Origin: Bacteroidetes bacterium CG12_big_fil_rev_8_21_14_0_65_60_17
GTDB lineage: Bacteria > Bacteroidota > Rhodothermia > Rhodothermales > UBA10348
Reading direction: 5' to 3'
Length of the DNA: 34,182 bases
NCBI GenBank assembly: GCA_002787815.1
Contig: PCUY01000028.1
Span: forward strand, 1-34,182
This document shows, piece after piece, positions 32,473 to 34,182 of this stretch. Made by a program: the position numbers and the translations under genes. The number at the start of each line of letters is the position of its first letter. Within the stretch, counting starts at the first letter, position 1. Under the pieces are notes generated by a model that saw only the letters and a list, made by a program, of their open reading frames with translations, did not search any database and was not told the origin of the DNA.

Positions 32473-33099
32473 CTATCCGAGATGCTTTTCAATGGATGCA
32501 AGCGCACTTGCCTGGAACAGAACGACATCCGCCGACACGACATCCAACGTGGAAAGCTCTGACGCAACGCGCACCATCACTTTCGAGAGGTTCGTGCCGG
32601 AACGAACAACCGGGGGCGCGACGTCGCTGGTAAGCACCAGCACGCGGCGATCTGCCAGCTCCATGGCCGACAACATGGATTGTAGCGACCGGCTGCTGGG
32701 CGATTCGAACGAAAAGTCCTCAACGACACGAACAGCGTCACCCTGTGCCTTGTACGTCAACGCACTCCTGCGCGCGAGTCGCTGTGTTTTCCTGTTGACC
32801 TTGATGCCGTACGTCCGCGGCCGTGGGCCGAACATGATCCCACCAGACTTGCGTAGCGGCGACTTGGCCGACCCCGCACGTGCATTTCCGGTGCCTTTTT
32901 GCCTGTACAGCTTGCGCGTACTGCCAGCAACCTCACTCCGCTCCTTAGCCTTGTGCGTTCCCTGACGGGCATTGGCCTGGATACGCCGAACATCGAGCCA
33001 GATGGCATGGTCATTGGGCTCCACACCGAAGATCGCCTCATTGAGGTCGACACTCTTTTTCGTGGCAGACCCGTCCTGTTTGTGGATTTTGAGTTTCAT
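32473..33099 (-). CDS. rplD: Ribosomal protein L4
   Basis: L4 extends a loop into the exit tunnel; in E. coli it also represses the S10 operon. The ATG at 33099 gives 208 residues with the conserved RQGTHKAKERSEVAGSTRKL and YRQKGTGNARAGSAKSPLRK loop, followed by GGIMFGPRPRTYGIKVNRKT. A GTG at 33117 forms a GTGA overlap with the rplC stop and would add six residues; it may allow coupling, but MKLKI is the usual L4 start. Confidence 0.96.
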   Translation of the reverse strand: MKLKIHKQDGSATKKSVDLNEAIFGVEPNDHAIWLDVRRIQANARQGTHKAKERSEVAGSTRKLYRQKGTGNARAGSAKSPLRKSGGIMFGPRPRTYGIKVNRKTQRLARRSALTYKAQGDAVRVVEDFSFESPSSRSLQSMLSAMELADRRVLVLTSDVAPPVVRSGTNLSKVMVRVASELSTLDVVSADVVLFQASALASIEKHLG

Positions 33100-33113
33100 C
33101 GTCTGTCCAGGTC

Positions 33114-33743
33114 TCACTTTTTCTTTTTGATTTCGACCAGCGAGTTCTTGGCTCCAGGTACAGCACCGTGGACGAGAACTGCATTCTGATCTTCAAGAAT
33201 GCGTACAATCTGAAGATTTTTCATGGTGACCCGGTCACCACCCGTCCGTCCTGCCATTCTCATGCCTTTGAAAACGCGGGATGGCCAGGAAGAGGCACCG
33301 ATGGAACCGGGCGCACGCTGGCGGTTGTGCTGGCCGTGGGTTGCGTCGCCCACACCGGCAAAACCATGACGCTTGACGACGCCCTGGAAACCCTTCCCTT
33401 TCGAGGTACCGGTTACATCCACGGTTTCACCTTCGATGAAGACGTCGGCAACGCGAATCTCATCACCGGTTGTGACGTCAAGATCCCCCTTCGAGAACTC
33501 CCTGACGTAACGTTTTGGAGACGTGCCGGCGGCCTTGAAGTGACCCTGCATGGCCGACGAAGTATGTTTTTCCTTCCTCTCCTGCGAGGCAAGCTGGACG
33601 GCCTCATAACCGTCCCTCTCCGCTGTGCGGACCTGTGTCACAACGTTCGGGGTCACCTCGATAACCGTACAGGCTACGTGATCACCCTGCGGTGTGAACC
33701 AACTCGTCATTCCGAGTTTCTTTCCCAATATTCCTTTGCTCAT
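33114..33743 (-). CDS. rplC: Ribosomal protein L3
   Basis: L3 is one of the first proteins to bind 23S rRNA and reaches towards the peptidyl transferase centre. The 209-residue protein begins MSKGILGKKLGMTSWFTPQG and has the family signature FQGVVKRHGFAGVGDATHGQ, then HNRQRAPGSIGASSWPSRVF and GMRMAGRTGGDRVTMKNLQI. The glutamine within the GVGDATHGQ-HNRQRA region is the usual methylation site. It lies 57 nt after rpsJ, and a small 6-bp hairpin (33761-33780) lies in that gap. Confidence 0.97.
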   Translation of the reverse strand: MSKGILGKKLGMTSWFTPQGDHVACTVIEVTPNVVTQVRTAERDGYEAVQLASQERKEKHTSSAMQGHFKAAGTSPKRYVREFSKGDLDVTTGDEIRVADVFIEGETVDVTGTSKGKGFQGVVKRHGFAGVGDATHGQHNRQRAPGSIGASSWPSRVFKGMRMAGRTGGDRVTMKNLQIVRILEDQNAVLVHGAVPGAKNSLVEIKKKK

Positions 33744-33800
33744 AGCAATCCCTGTTTATACGATCACTTCAACATGATCGGATTGGTAAGCCCGTTCGGG

Positions 33801-34112
33801 TCAAACTTTGATTTCAACGTCGACACCACTTGGAAGCTCAAGCTTCATGAGTGCGTCGACGGTCTTGCTGCTCGTCGACAAAATGTCGATAAGACGTTTG
33901 TGACTGCGGGTCTCAAACTGCTCGCGACTTTTCTTGTTGACGTGGGGAGATCTCAAAACGGTATAGATCGTCTTTCGTGTCGGCAGTGGTATGGGTCCAC
34001 TTACAACCGCGCCTGTAGACTTGACCGTTTTGATGATTTTCTCCGAGCTCTTGTCGATCAGCGTGTGATCATACGACTTGAGCTTGATACGTATTTTTTG
34101 ACTTGCAGCCAT
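33801..34112 (-). CDS. rpsJ: Ribosomal protein S10
   Basis: S10 belongs to the 30S head and is also the NusE transcription antitermination factor. The 103 residues start [20 protein letters not shown], contain [20 protein letters not shown] and [20 protein letters not shown], and end with [14 protein letters not shown]. Length is exactly typical. It begins 5 nt after the tuf stop and no Shine-Dalgarno sequence is seen, which suggests coupling to tuf translation. Confidence 0.97.
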   Translation of the reverse strand: MAASQKIRIKLKSYDHTLIDKSSEKIIKTVKSTGAVVSGPIPLPTRKTIYTVLRSPHVNKKSREQFETRSHKRLIDILSTSSKTVDALMKLELPSGVDVEIKV

Positions 34113-34117
34113 GATAA

Positions 34118-34182
34118 TCAGTCAAGAATTTTGGAGACGACACCGGCACCCACCGTGCGACCGCCTTCACGAATGGCAAAAC
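34118..34182 (-). CDS. tuf: Elongation factor Tu, C-terminal fragment (cut by window edge)
   Basis: Only the last 20 residues and the stop are present: [20 protein letters not shown]. This is the highly conserved C-terminus of EF-Tu, which delivers aminoacyl-tRNA to the ribosome. The rest lies beyond the window edge. The order tuf then rpsJ is the usual junction of the str and S10 operons. Confidence 0.95.
   Translation of the reverse strand, partial: FAIREGGRTVGAGVVSKILD

Noticed and set aside
33761-33780. 6-bp stem with 8-nt loop between rpsJ and rplC
   Set aside because: Short stem, likely by chance; not strong enough for a regulatory call.

Overview
The window looks like chromosomal DNA from a Gram-negative bacterium of the Bacteroidota/Rhodothermota group. 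This is an inference from gene content, not from a 16S sequence. The signs are: a TonB-dependent receptor with a carboxypeptidase-regulatory-like N-terminal domain; an outer-membrane-type lipoprotein beside it; an Mrp ATPase without the C-terminal CxxC; a stand-alone biotin carrier of the Bacteroidota type; a MenG methyltransferase suggesting menaquinone respiration; zinc-free forms of L36, S14 and S4; and many ribosomal genes with no clear Shine-Dalgarno sequence. Base composition looks moderately GC-rich and even. There are no insertion sequences, phage genes, CRISPR arrays or tRNA genes, and no stretch above 300 bases lacks a gene.

Region 1 (21-4997, minus) is a tightly spaced run: a single-pass membrane protein with four internal repeats, prmA, a Ppx/GppA phosphatase, an Mrp/ApbC ATPase and a NifU-like Fe-S scaffold. 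Region 2 (5154-5954, plus) is a STAS antagonist followed by an RsbW-like kinase, a partner-switching pair. Region 3 (5958-7692, minus) is pfkA followed by menG. Region 4 (7783-11643, plus) is a chain of overlapping genes: biotin carrier, NAD-dependent epimerase, and a complete zinc/manganese-type ABC importer (binding lipoprotein, ATPase, permease). It continues on the same strand with a small His/Cys-rich secreted protein, a TonB-dependent receptor and an acidic lipoprotein (11727-15055). Together these look like a metal acquisition locus spanning both membranes.

Region 5 (15060-34182) is a 19-kb block entirely on the minus strand. In transcription order it begins with the end of tuf, then the S10 cluster (rpsJ, rplC, rplD, rplW, rplB, rpsS, rplV, rpsC, rplP, rpmC, rpsQ), the spc cluster (rplN, rplX, rplE, rpsN, rpsH, rplF, rplR, rpsE, rpmD, rplO, secY, map, rpmJ) and the alpha cluster (rpsM, rpsK, rpsD, rpoA, rplQ). 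It then runs into a bifunctional Rel (ppGpp) enzyme, an HU/IHF-like protein, ruvX and def. The infA gene often found between map and rpmJ is absent. Translation, protein export, N-terminal methionine processing (map, def) and the stringent response are therefore encoded side by side.

The most unusual items are the four-repeat membrane protein, the metal-uptake locus with its uncharacterised small proteins, a long amphipathic and acidic tail on L17, and two very strong perfect inverted repeats inside the ends of ruvX and def.
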